Origin: Trebouxia sp. TZW2008
Taxonomy: Eukaryota > Chlorophyta > Trebouxiophyceae > Trebouxiales > Trebouxiaceae
Length of the DNA stretch: 64,000 nt
Assembly: GCA_002118135.1 (NCBI GenBank)
Contig: BDIU01000063.1
Span: forward strand, 62,439 to 126,438
Direction: 5' to 3'
Positions 54,729 through 64,000 of this stretch are shown in pieces. Positions within the stretch are counted from its first letter, which is position 1, and every line of letters begins with the position of its first letter. The notes under the pieces are model-generated. The model saw nothing but the letters and a program-made list of their open reading frames with translations. It had not been told where the DNA came from and ran no database searches. A program made the translations under genes and the position numbers.

Positions 54729-57318
54729 ATGCCACGACCTGTGCTGTTTTGCAGTGCCTTGCTGAGTTTGGCTGTCGTCAGCGCCGTGCCTCAGATACAC
54801 TACTCTGGCAGCGCGACATCACCTTTTAGGTCCCAAGGTGCCCAGTCCAGTATATCAGCGGAAGCCATCACTGTGACGCTTGCATCGCTATTGAGTATAA
54901 ACCCAACCGTGCCGGTGAAGCAAGATGTCTCGCGCCAGGTTCGAGCCACCCAATGCAAGTAAACCTGACTGGTGTACTTGCAAGTATGATCAATCAAGCT
55001 GCTTTTGCTGCTCAGGTTGGCCAATTGTTACAGCCAGATTTGTTCGGAAGACCTTCAGCTGTCTTGGCTGTGGCGCTAGCAGGCTCTGACATAGGTACTG
55101 CTCCAAGAAAACGCTTTCAGACCTAGCACAGTCCTTGACCTAAGCTGCACTGCTGTTGGTACAGATCTCCAACATGCTCAAGCAACAGCACAAGTGACCG
55201 GGGGCTCAGACAACTCACAAGCGTCGCAAGTGCTGTCAGCTGTTGCATCGCTAGACTTGACAGATGAAAGCTCGGTCAGGCATGTGCCTCTTGATTACAC
55301 CAGCTTGCAAGGATGCGGAAGTGCTTGTTTGGAGGAGAGTTTGAAGGTAGCCAGCGCGTCACATGCTGCCAGAACATGGATGTACAGCAAAGTGTTCATC
55401 TGACAGCAAAGCTGCGTCATGCTTGTCTTGCTGATTGTTCAAGAGCAGCATCAAGGCATACTGCTATGCATACAGAAAGCTCTGGCTGCTGTTGGTGCCA
55501 CTTATGCTCCTGGCGCCGCTCCTTTGAAGGGCACTGTGACCTTCAACAGTGTTGAGGTGTCAATCAGCAGCACTGCAGGCCAGCTATGGGCTACAGAAAT
55601 GGCAGCACTGTATCAGTCAGCACAGGATGCAGCTCAGGAGCACAACAGAAGGTAAGTTGATCACTGCCCTGCTCATAGCTGCCAGTGCTGTCTTATGCAC
55701 ATACACTACCTGCTGATGATGTGTATGTTGCATAGCATATAGCTCACATTGATGTGAGCTGTTGCCTGCAACAGGCACGTTGAATTCGAATCGCTTGACA
55801 CAAGCCAAACCCTCTCACAAGGCATTGCGCGTTTGCTGCTTTTCTCTATAGAATGTCAGGCTCAGGTTCGTGTTTTTGCCCTTAGATTGCACTGTCACGC
55901 TCCGTGTGTCTTGTGTGCTATTGGGCTTACAACGTTACAGAGTTATCTCAGTCTTGAAACATTTCTGTAGGGCAAAGCAGACTGGCATCCAGGATGAGCA
56001 AGCTCTGCTGGAATGCAGTCTGGTCGGTCTGCAAGCCATGCAGCATGCTGTTGGCGCAGGTTCACCTCAGAGCAAAGCTGCCAGCAAGATGACAGTGGAC
56101 CTGCTGCAGATTGTTCAGCTGTTGCTCTCAGACGCGTATGATGGCAGGTCAGGCTCTGCATACTGCATGGTTGCTCTAAGGTCATTGACCCATTTTGAAA
56201 CTTCACTGTTGGGATTAAGTCCCTTTCCCCTTGGCCGTCCTCCCCAACCTGATTCTGGAATGATAAAGCGACACTGGCATGTCATGGACAAACACTGCAT
56301 ACAAACAGCATGCCCAGCTCAAGTGGCATCTGATTCTCAACAATTCTGTCTTGTGACGACTAGCGCAGACCCCTCAAAAGTTGACAGGCAAGCTGTGATG
56401 ACAATGTGGCATGCCTGAAGCGCTTTGTGCACCTGAGTGGCACTGACGAAAAAGCAACACGTTGGCTCCACCCTTCACAATTAGTATGAAAGTTTCATCA
56501 AACACAAGATTGTACTGGTTGGAGACAGTTGACTGCTCCAGCTGTCTAGCATGCATGTTTGATGAACAAGTGAATATCGGTTGCAGGTTGGCAACTCAGG
56601 TGGCTCTACTGGGCGAGGTGCCAGAGCCTTTTGACAGCGTGAAGGGGCTGGTCAAGTGGCAGGAGGCACACCGCCGCAGGCTGCAGCAGAGTAAGCAGCA
56701 CGATCCAACTTTGTTAAATCGTGTTGTTGAAAGAATTTGTTCAAGATATGACTTGTTGCAGCATGATGATTTCAAACATGTATAGCCTCGCTGAGCATAC
56801 CTGCATCGTTGTCAATGCAGAACACAGGGATTGACAGCAATGGAGGTCATGCTCTCTCCTGCTGGCAGCCATGTTTGAGTCCGATCTGTTGCTATCATGC
56901 ATCTGTTGGCATATGCGCACAAGGTTGCCTCGCAACATGTCTGCAGTCTTGCCTTATGCTGAGCAGCGTCCTAGTTTTGCGCCGCTACCAAATCATCTAT
57001 CATGCCTGCTGCCTTTGCTTGTCTCAGCAGACTTGCTTACTTTTGATTAGTCATGCCTCCACTAATGATGAGCTGCAGAACAATCAGCGTGCGGGGCACA
57101 ACGTTTGCATTGCTCACGTTATGCTTATGCTGTGTGGTTGTGCTGCAGGCATACCAAGGGCCCCCAACTCTTTGACCAATGCTCAGTGGTCAGAGAGAGC
57201 CACTGCTGTCACGTCCTTCTTGGTGCTCTTGGCAGGTGCATTTGGCGGCATCCAGTGCCTCACACACATGAAGTTCAAGAGGGACACCCTGCTGTTTGGT
57301 TCTGCAAAGTCAGATTGA
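54729..57318 (+). CDS. DUF7794-like type I membrane protein of the secretory pathway, complete, 7 exons
   Basis: Exons 54729-54938, 55016-55094, 55165-55346, 55449-55651, 55971-56147, 56587-56690 and 57149-57318 sum to 1125 nt, giving 374 aa. A signal peptide (MPRPVLFCSALLSLAVVSAV) is followed by a luminal domain. SAEAITVTLASLLSINP then LLQPDLFGRPSAVLAVAL match the plant pattern (ALS..EAAAVSVLLGF, LLPNPFDRPRAVF). One transmembrane helix lies near 337-358 (ATAVTSFLVLLAGAFGG), then a short basic tail ending FKRDTLLFGSAKSD, much like the TRDTLLYxxAKLD ends of land-plant DUF7794 proteins. Function of the family is not known to me. Assignment is from remembered motifs. The start of exon 4 is the least certain border. 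Confidence 0.7.
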
Positions 57319-58164
57319 TATCCACATACATCTGCCCGTTATGCACAGCATTCGGCATGAGGGCCGAGCACATGTGCTAATGTTTTTCTGCACTGCCAAG
57401 CCTCTGCATGACTGAAGCTAAACAGGCTTTCAAATAGCCGTGCACACAATCTGTAAACAGACTTGTTAAGATGATGCTTCAGAGACAGCTTATTTCAATC
57501 AAATCTTGGGCTCCTGTGCATCAGGAACAGGTCTACTGCCATCTTGATGCAAGCACTTTGACTGAAGTCGATCTGCATGCAAATGCAGCTATGGTCAGCA
57601 TCTAGAGAGCTGCCCTCACGGTCTAGTTGACTTGGGGCAGTGCAATTGCTTGGCCTAGTCCAGCCTAAATGTATTTAAATGCAGATACAGCAAACTTTGT
57701 CTATGCGCACGTGGGCATGCGCTCTATGCTGCACTCGTCATGCACATAATGACAGTTGAATCTTGTGCACTTTACAAATCGTCAGGGCTGTCTGTGCCAA
57801 TCAAAGCTGACTACTTACTCATTCCATTACATCACAATTATAAATGGGAGCTGACTGACTCAATCATGACTGGAAGTCTTGTATCACTCTGCTGTGAATC
57901 TTGAATCACTTTGAACAAGGGCGGGTAATGGGGTGAGCAATGTGCATGATCAGCCGCAACAAAAGCAGCTGATCATGTGTACTCAGGTCTTCTGCAATTT
58001 GCATTCAACACTCACTGCAGCAATTCTGTCAGCAATAAAAAGGACGATGCTGAATGACAGCAATGGCACAACCTGTCAGCTGCCAATAGCTGACTGTACA
58101 TTGCATCTGCAACCAGCGCTTCTCTGAACATTTGTGTCTGTTTTGCTGCTACAGCCAAGTCTTT
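57319..58164. other. Convergent intergenic interval, no gene recognised
   Basis: About 850 bp between convergent stop codons, AT-rich in places. It should contain two 3' UTRs. No repeat array or RNA gene seen. Confidence 0.45.
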
Positions 58165-61100
58165 TTACTCTGCGTTAGCTGTTTGATTTGATGCATCAGG
58201 TCCATCAAACAAGTTGAACACATCATCAGATGGGGATGCGCTCTGCTGAAATCTTTCTTCACCAGATGTGCTTTGTTGACGTCTGCTGACTTGCTTTGCT
58301 CTCAGAATCTCAGCTGTGTCCTGGCCTGCAAGGCGAGTTGTCTCAGCCAAGTCTTGTGGCTGGTGACCACGCTCAAAGTCTACATCACCTGCTGCAATGG
58401 CGCCATGTGCAAGGCGTGCAGCTGGCCACCATCGAGCGCACATTGCTCCAAGCCTGGCACCAAAACTTTGCTGCTCTGGCATACCCTGATGGGCAGTTCC
58501 AGTGTTGCCTGTGTCCCTCAACCCCACTGGCCTGCTCCTGTGTGGGTTGTCCTGCATGCATGGTCACTCCTGTCAAAGCCTTGCATACTTGCAAGTCTGG
58601 CAGGTGAAACAGGATCACTTGTGCATTGTCCTGCGTGCATGTTCAGTCTTGTGAAAGCCCTGCATGCTTGAAACTCTGACATTTGAGAGAGGATCAGTTT
58701 GGCATTGTCATGCATGCATGACCACTCCTTTCAAGGCCTTGCATGTGATGTTTGCATGGTCTGAGAGTCACTAGGGTGAAGTTGGGCAGAACGCCGCCAA
58801 ACTGTCAAGCACGACCTGCACTGCAAAAGCAGAACGAAGAACTATGCTAACTTGCATAACGATCCGGTCAAAGAGCAAAAACCCCAATGAATTCAGAATA
58901 GCTCTGATCAAGTCAGTGCAGAAAGAAGTTTGGCCACTGGAAGCGTTGCCACATGACATTGCATGCATGTTCCTCTGACAGTTGAGACAGGAGCAAGCTT
59001 GCAGAACATGAACATGTTGTATGCTGCACGAAGTCAAAGCCTATAAAAGCCAATCCTCACATTGCACATGTGCAGGGATGAGCACCTACACAAAGCAGTG
59101 CGGCACAATCAATCCTAGCGCAGTGAACGACAATTATCTCCAACACTTCCCATCGCTCCACTGTGGACATCTGTCACATGCACTGTAATGGACATCACAT
59201 GTGGCAGCACAGATGTGGCATTTGCAGACGTCAATGTTGACTCATGTCCAGCATGCTTACCTGAACAAGCTCTGATGACTGCTCAGTTCTGTCCAGCATC
59301 CTTGCCCACAGCTGTGCGACATGTTCCTGTGCCCAAACTGCTGCTGTTGCTGCTGCTATCAATGAAGCAATGACAAAGACTGGGATCACTGCAGCCCAAA
59401 CTTTGTGGTGAGCAAGCCAGGCACCGGTTTTTCCTGCATCAAAAAGGGTTGTAGCTGCAAATGGAAAAGTCACTTGTGTCACTAGTTCGCACTTGTAAGA
59501 TTTTGCAGCTGCATCTGGCTCAGGTTTCAGTCAGCACATCAAGCCAACACTGCCATGATGATATTAAGGCTTGAGATGGTGTATCTCGAAAGCAGCAGAG
59601 ACTTGTAATGTGGTATGCTAAGCACATCATACAGCTTGATCAATGAAACAGCAGCCTTGCCACATTGCTGTTAGGGCTTGAGGTGGTGCATCTTGAGAGA
59701 GGCAAAGGCTTGTAATGTGGCATACTGATTGCATGATACAGCTTGATCAATGAAACAGCAGCCTTGCCACATTGCTGTTAGGGCTTGAGGTGGTGCATCT
59801 CGAGAGAGGCAAAGGCTTGTAATGTGGCATACTGAACGCATGACACAGCTTGATCAATAAAACAGCAGCCTTAATGTTCATTGCACAACAGGAGCTGTGT
59901 ACGCATTCAGGAGCAAACCACCATACCGAGTGACCCATAATCTGAGGAAACACAGCATCGTACTGCCTCAGAGCATTAGCAGTGTGCCTTTGAGGCATCA
60001 GAGCACATCCCAATATGTCTTGAGATACACAGTAACTTCTCTTTGTAAGGACACTTGAGGTAAGGACATTCCTGATGCAAGGACAATACAGCTGGTGACC
60101 AGTCACTGCAGTCTGACTGCAGGGTCACCTCTGGGTAAAGACAATTTGATATATGGATATTTTCTTGGGAACCAAAGCTGTCGGTACAAAGAGATGTCAC
60201 TGTACACATCTATGTCTCTGACAAATGCATGACAGAGATGTCACACGACATACCTGGCACAGCAGGGCACTTGCTGGAGGAGTCAACCACAAGTCTAATG
60301 CGGCCAGAGCTAGGTTCTGCCACCAGCACTGAGCAGTTTGCCAAGCACTGCACATCGCTGATGGTAGAGAACATGGCTTCATCAGCGAGACCATCCACAT
60401 ACCCTGCTGTGTTGCATACCCCAGCGTATGTGGTCACCTGACCTGCAACAGCAAATCTCTGAGCATGGATGCACTGAAAATGTAGAGAGAAACTACATGG
60501 TGCTTCTGCACATGATGCTGATTGCAAATATTAATGTGCTGTTGAAGGCGGCTGTCATCCTGAACAATACTATCAAGAGGCCTAGTCATGCAGACTTGTT
60601 ACACAAAGGGTGGAGGTCATCAGTCTGCATATGCTTTATACAAAGAAGCTTCAGCTTATGTATGTAAGCTTGGCAGCAGCAGCTACAGCCACAGCAGGCA
60701 GTTAAAGCTTTCAACCTTCTGGTGTGATAGCTCTAAGGCAGAAGTTGCCTGCATCTGCAACAATGAGATAGCCAGCTGCACTGATACATATGCTTCCTGG
60801 CTGTCTGAATCTGGCAGCATGCCTGATGCCATCCTGATAGCCTGCATACTCTGGACCGCACCTGCCAGCCCATACCTGCCATGTACCTGCACAGCACAGC
60901 TCAAGCCATCTCATCTTAGGACGTGCAGCTGCTGAGGCCCCATAGGTCGACTGTCTGCTAAATGCTGCCCTACAAACCGCAATCCTGGGCTGCCTCTATG
61001 CATAGAGGATCCCAGTATGACGGTGTACACTTTTCTGTTGTGATTGTCTGCAGCTGCACAGCTGTTCAGGACTACAGCTGCTCACCCGCGTCATTCTCGA

Positions 61101-61491
61101 ACCTCCGTATGCAATTCTGTCTGCGATCTGAAGCATACAGGGCGCCATTTCCCTGAGCCACAGAATAGAACCATCCTGAGCCATCGTCCTCGGCGAAATG
61201 CGCTGTTTTCACCGACACCGAGTCATCTTCAAGACATAGCACACCTGCAGCGGCCAACATTAGCTCTTGCGTGATTCGCTATATACGCATGCCCTTGGAT
61301 TCACAAGTGTTCATGAAAGTCTAGACATCTGCGGGTAGATTGCGAGCGCACAGCCGGTATGACGGTATAGTTTGCAGTGATCAGGCATGGTTGTGCACAA
61401 GCGTCGTCAGCCGACAAGCTGTTCAGCGTAGAAGTCAGCTACCTTGCGATAGCAGGCAGATGCCGCAGGCAAACAACTGTGCGACCTTCAT
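58165..61491 (-). CDS. NHL-repeat type I membrane protein (plant NHL-domain family), complete, 6 exons
   Basis: Exons 61491-61443, 61244-61086, 60886-60716, 60442-60254, 59433-59261 and 58551-58165 sum to 1128 nt, giving 375 aa. A short signal peptide (MKVAQLFACGICLLSQG) could be extended by an in-frame ATG at 61515. NHL-type blades follow: HFAEDDGSGWFYSVAQGNGA with LYASDRRQNCIRRF; AGRCGPEYAGYQDGIRHAAR with YLIVADAGNFCLRAI; VTTYAGVCNTAGYVDGLADE with VLVAEPSSGRIRLV. A transmembrane helix sits at about 201-223 (VWAAVIPVFVIASLIAAATA), then a roughly 150-residue cytosolic tail ending SPSDDVFNLFDGPD. Land-plant NHL proteins share this signal-NHL-TM plan. Function is unknown to me. Intron 4 carries a MITE and a tandem repeat. 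Confidence 0.78.
58552..58745 (-). repeat. Acceptor-side tandem echoes (79-bp period) before NHL exon 6
   Basis: The intron text and acceptor (catgcatgcag) just before exon 6 recur about 79 and 158 bp upstream of the acceptor (plus-strand starts near 58551, 58630 and 58709: cctgcatgcatggtcactcc, cctgcgtgcatgttcagtct, catgcatgcatgaccactcc). Mostly intron is duplicated here, little exon. Confidence 0.65.
59550..59880. repeat. 107-bp tandem repeat, about three copies, in NHL intron 4
   Basis: Units anchored on cagcttgatcaatgaaac start at 59632, 59739 and 59846. The first two are almost identical (gccttgccacattgctgtta, gggcttgaggtggtgcatct, aaaggcttgtaatgtggc). A diverged unit precedes them. Non-coding. 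Confidence 0.8.
60030..60202. mobile_element. MITE, pogo/Tc1-mariner-like, 173-bp copy with 24-bp inverted ends
   Basis: The left end cagtaacttctctttgtaag (then gaca) and the inverted right end cagtgacatctctttgtacc (then gaca) match at 20 of 24 positions. TA flanks the right end. The start cagt and the TA target fit pogo/Tigger-like elements. No transposase inside. It lies in an intron of the NHL gene. Confidence 0.7.
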
Positions 61492-62145
61492 CTTCGGTTT
61501 TTCATTTCTGCCCATGTCGAAGCAACCATACGAAACGCGATTGAGCATGCCGTGCACGACACGGCGTTGACTTTTGAGTCCAGTCAACGCTTCCATGGAA
61601 ATACACAATGCGTCTGCAACTGTGTCTAGCGTTCGTTCACAAGAGTATGCTGCTTGAGCAAGCAGCAGGGTGGTGATACAGCCAGTGAAAGGTGAGCCAA
61701 CTTGCACCGCATTTCTGTGGTCTGCATGGCCGTTAGCTGACTTCATGCACCTGATGGCAGAGTCAGCTGCATTGCACTGCTGCCCTGACGCTATGAGTGC
61801 CGCAAGACTACTTTTGCAGCTCTTATCGCAGAGCATCGATGTTGCGCACCAGGTACTTCAAGACCTGCTGGAGTAAGCCGCAGGTGACTAACTTAACATA
61901 TCCTGACTAATGTGCAATGCAGATTGTGCATGCAAACTGCACTGCCATGCTGCCATTGCAAAGCGCTAGCAGTTCTGCGTCGCTGGTCCACGCTAAACAC
62001 GTCTCAAGTAAGACTTCTCGTGTTGCTTGCCGCGTTGAATTTGCAGGGAATCCATACGTTGCCTGTGAAGCTGCGAGCAAAAAGCCTCTGTGCCTCGAAA
62101 GCTGGAAACACCCACAACGTTGAGTGTTGACACCTGGCCACAGAC
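61492..62145. promoter_or_regulatory. Divergent intergenic interval (NHL gene / sulfiredoxin)
   Basis: About 650 bp between divergent start codons. It holds both promoters and 5' UTRs. Short open stretches on both strands are not supported by splice sites. No named element recognised. Confidence 0.3.
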
Positions 62146-63111
62146 ATGTCCGCAACGCACCTGCAGCTCTGCAATCTCAATCATATGCTCAGAATTCGAG
62201 CGCCCGCCCGTTTGCCGACGAGGCAAAGATGCAGTCGTGTAACGTCTCGATGCATGGCTAGCAGTCAAGAGGCAGCAGAAAAGTACAGCTGGAAGCTGGA
62301 TGCCAAGCCCAATCCCCACAAAAGAGGTATTTCTCAGTTAGCTGCAACTCAGGGCACCGTATGCAGCAGCGTACAGAAGCATGGCAAAAGGCACCGCTGT
62401 ATGGATTCAAGCAGTTGTTGAGCAAATTGGGTACAATTTGGATGTACGTGGGCAGCTTCGGCTGACAACACTACCACTGTGCAGGAGACCTCATGGATCT
62501 GCCCATTACTGCAATCAGACGGCCTCTTGGCAGGACACGCAGTAATGGTACGGCATGTACAATGAAGATTGCTTCAAATGATGATTGAGCCCTGGGTTGA
62601 ACGCAATGTCATGCTGTGCAGACCAGGATAAGGTTCAAGCCTTGATGAATAGCATACAAGAAATTGGACTGAAAGAGCCAGTAAGATTTCGGTCCCTCTG
62701 GTTGCCAATGTTTCTCACTTGTGTGCTTGTGACTTCATTGCATGAAGGCTTTTATGCCCTGGAAACATGATCTATCAACTTCAGTAGTAATGCTAAACAC
62801 AGAAGTGCTTCTTGTTTACTTGAATTCAAGGTGAGGCAACTTGAATCTTACCCTTTGTTCTTCTCTTGCTATGCAGATTGATATCTTGGAAGTAGACGGC
62901 AAGTATTATGGGTTCTCTGGCTGTCATCGATACGAGGTAGATCAACATCCCCCGATGAATAGCTGCATGCTGCTTGTTCACAGCATATGTGTTTGTTGTG
63001 CTTGCTGGAGCTGTCACTGTGTTGCAGGCATTTCAGCGGCTTGGCTTAGAAAACATCCCATGCAAAGTCAGGAAAGCAAACCAGAGCAGTTTGAGAATGC
63101 ACATGATGTGA
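62146..63111 (+). CDS. SRX: Sulfiredoxin, complete, 5 exons, probably organellar
   Basis: ATP-dependent reductase that repairs cysteine sulfinic acid in 2-Cys peroxiredoxins. Exons 62146-62326, 62485-62547, 62622-62680, 62877-62936 and 63028-63111 sum to 447 nt, giving 148 aa. Family blocks in order are LPITAIRRPLGRTRSND, DKVQALMNSIQEIGLKEP, IDILEVDGKYYGFSGCHRYE (catalytic Cys117, with the FSGCHR phosphate-binding loop) and RLGLENIPCKVRK. The first 36 residues are rich in Arg, Ser and Ala without acids until MASSQEAAEK, as in a plastid or mitochondrial transit peptide. Alternative in-frame starts are at 62185 and 62254. Introns are short and free of echoes. Confidence 0.93.
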
Positions 63112-63653
63112 GGAAGTGACATGCTAGACAAGGTGCTCAGGGAATGTGTCATTCGGCATGACCACAAGCATAAACATCTCAAATGCACAAGCCTGCCTCA
63201 CACAATGTACAATCACAAAAAGCTATGGAAGGGCAGTCATACAGTATGTACAGTATATACTTACATATACAGCTGAGGGTGCAAGCAAACCTTGCCTCAA
63301 ATGGTGACAAGCTCCAGTCTGCCTTGACGAGACAACGATTCTTCCCGTTATTCATTGAGTGTCTGATGTATGTCCAAATTAACACCTGTGTCAATGCAAT
63401 GAAACAGTGTATGCGATCTCTCTGCCCTCAAGTCAATTATTCAGCAAGGTCCATGCAAATCAAAGAAGTTGCAGGAAAGTTTTTTGTTCTGCCAGTGATG
63501 ACCACTGGTCAGCAAAGGACAACAATCATGAGAGTCTTCGAGATGTGATGACGGAAGCCTTTCAAAGCAGCAATTGTTGCGAAATGCAAACGTCAATAGT
63601 ATAATAAGTTTCAAGACAGTCACTGGCTTCGAGCACATTATAAAGAAACTCAC
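63112..63653. other. No gene recognised
   Basis: About 540 bp, AT-rich. It probably contains the sulfiredoxin 3' UTR. No convincing exon or repeat. Confidence 0.4.
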
Positions 63654-63725
63654 GCTGTGTTGCATCAAACAGCTTTGAATCAGGGTAGCCGGCATGAAGC
63701 ACATCGCAGATGGCCCGTTCGTCAT
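63654..63725 (-). CDS. Isolated internal exon of an unknown minus-strand gene
   Basis: After atcgcag, 72 nt encode DERAICDVLHAGYPDSKLFD then ATQ, before a gtgagt donor. Phase is 1 at both ends. Amino-acid make-up and splice sites look real. No family recognised, and neighbouring exons could not be placed; upstream exons would lie beyond 64000. Confidence 0.4.
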
Positions 63726-64000
63726 CTGCGATACAGTAGACACTGGAAATTACACCTGCTATAGCTATGACAAGGCTCTTGAAAACTATTGAAGTTATTC
63801 CTCACACAAGGCGAACAAACAGCTGACACATACATCTTTAAACAGCCCATGAACTGTACAGACGTTGCTTGTCTGGTCTCAAAGCAAAGTCACAGTGTGG
63901 CTTGACATGGTTGTACAAGCTCCACGGTGCTGCATGCAAAGGAATACCTGCTGTCGATATATGAGCGCATGATGCCCAAAACAACACAGCACGATGCACT

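Noticed and set aside
1..64000. CRISPR arrays, bacterial operons, phage genes
   Set aside because: Intron-split eukaryotic genes throughout. The repeats present are tandem exon/intron copies without CRISPR spacing or uniform repeats.

Overview
This is nuclear DNA of a green alga, probably Trebouxiophyceae-like. Every gene I could assemble is split by GT-AG (twice GC-AG) introns. Protein content is plant/algal: a plant-type aldehyde oxidase, a plant DUF7794-like type I membrane protein, a plant-type NHL-repeat membrane protein and an organellar-type sulfiredoxin. A mitochondrial LSU rRNA fragment of plant/algal type lies inside one intron, and a short tract of the plant-type telomere heptamer TTTAGGG ends one gene. 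The species call is inference. I assembled gene models by hand from splice sites, phase and family resemblance. For the seven models complete at both ends, exon lengths sum to a multiple of three and all junction phases agree.

Layout. (1) 1-4309, minus: a CrfC/YjdA-type dynamin-like GTPase that runs off the left edge. (2) 4719-31905, plus: a 25-exon, 1398-residue molybdenum aldehyde oxidase (two 2Fe-2S clusters, FAD domain, Moco domain) spread over 27 kb. (3) 32419-38015, minus: a 738-residue tRNA 2-selenouridine synthase (SelU/MnmH/YbbB) with long extra ends. (4) 38443-49918, minus: a 2032-residue coiled-coil protein with an N-terminal PH-like region and a serine-rich, repeat-bearing middle. 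(5) 50517-51525, plus: the 3' part of an unknown coiled-coil protein. (6) 52521-53761, minus: an unknown 203-residue protein. (7) 54729-57318, plus: a DUF7794-like single-pass secretory membrane protein. (8) 58165-61491, minus: an NHL-repeat type I membrane protein. (9) 62146-63111, plus: sulfiredoxin. (10) An isolated minus-strand exon near 63.7 kb.

The most striking feature is not a gene. The large introns of genes 1, 2 and 3 (and one intron of gene 8) are filled with partial, decaying tandem copies of the exon edge next to them. Acceptor-side copies lie upstream of the true exon and donor-side copies downstream, and each carries its own splice-site-like junction. I call them 'exon-edge echoes'. 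I count more than thirty, from perfect (83 bp, no mismatch) to barely recognisable. This suggests introns here grow by serial tandem duplication across splice junctions. Other noteworthy items are a rearranged mitochondrial insertion with a group I intron core, two pogo-like MITEs, a long foldback in a SelU intron, and a GC-rich, hairpin-rich element of unknown nature.

Functionally the genes look unrelated: oxidative metabolism (aldehyde oxidase), peroxiredoxin repair (sulfiredoxin), tRNA wobble modification (SelU), membrane remodelling or GTPase function, and secretory-membrane proteins. Nothing suggests a pathway cluster. Neighbouring genes are often divergent (4.3/4.7, 49.9/50.x, 53.8/54.7, 61.5/62.1 kb), so shared promoter intervals are likely.
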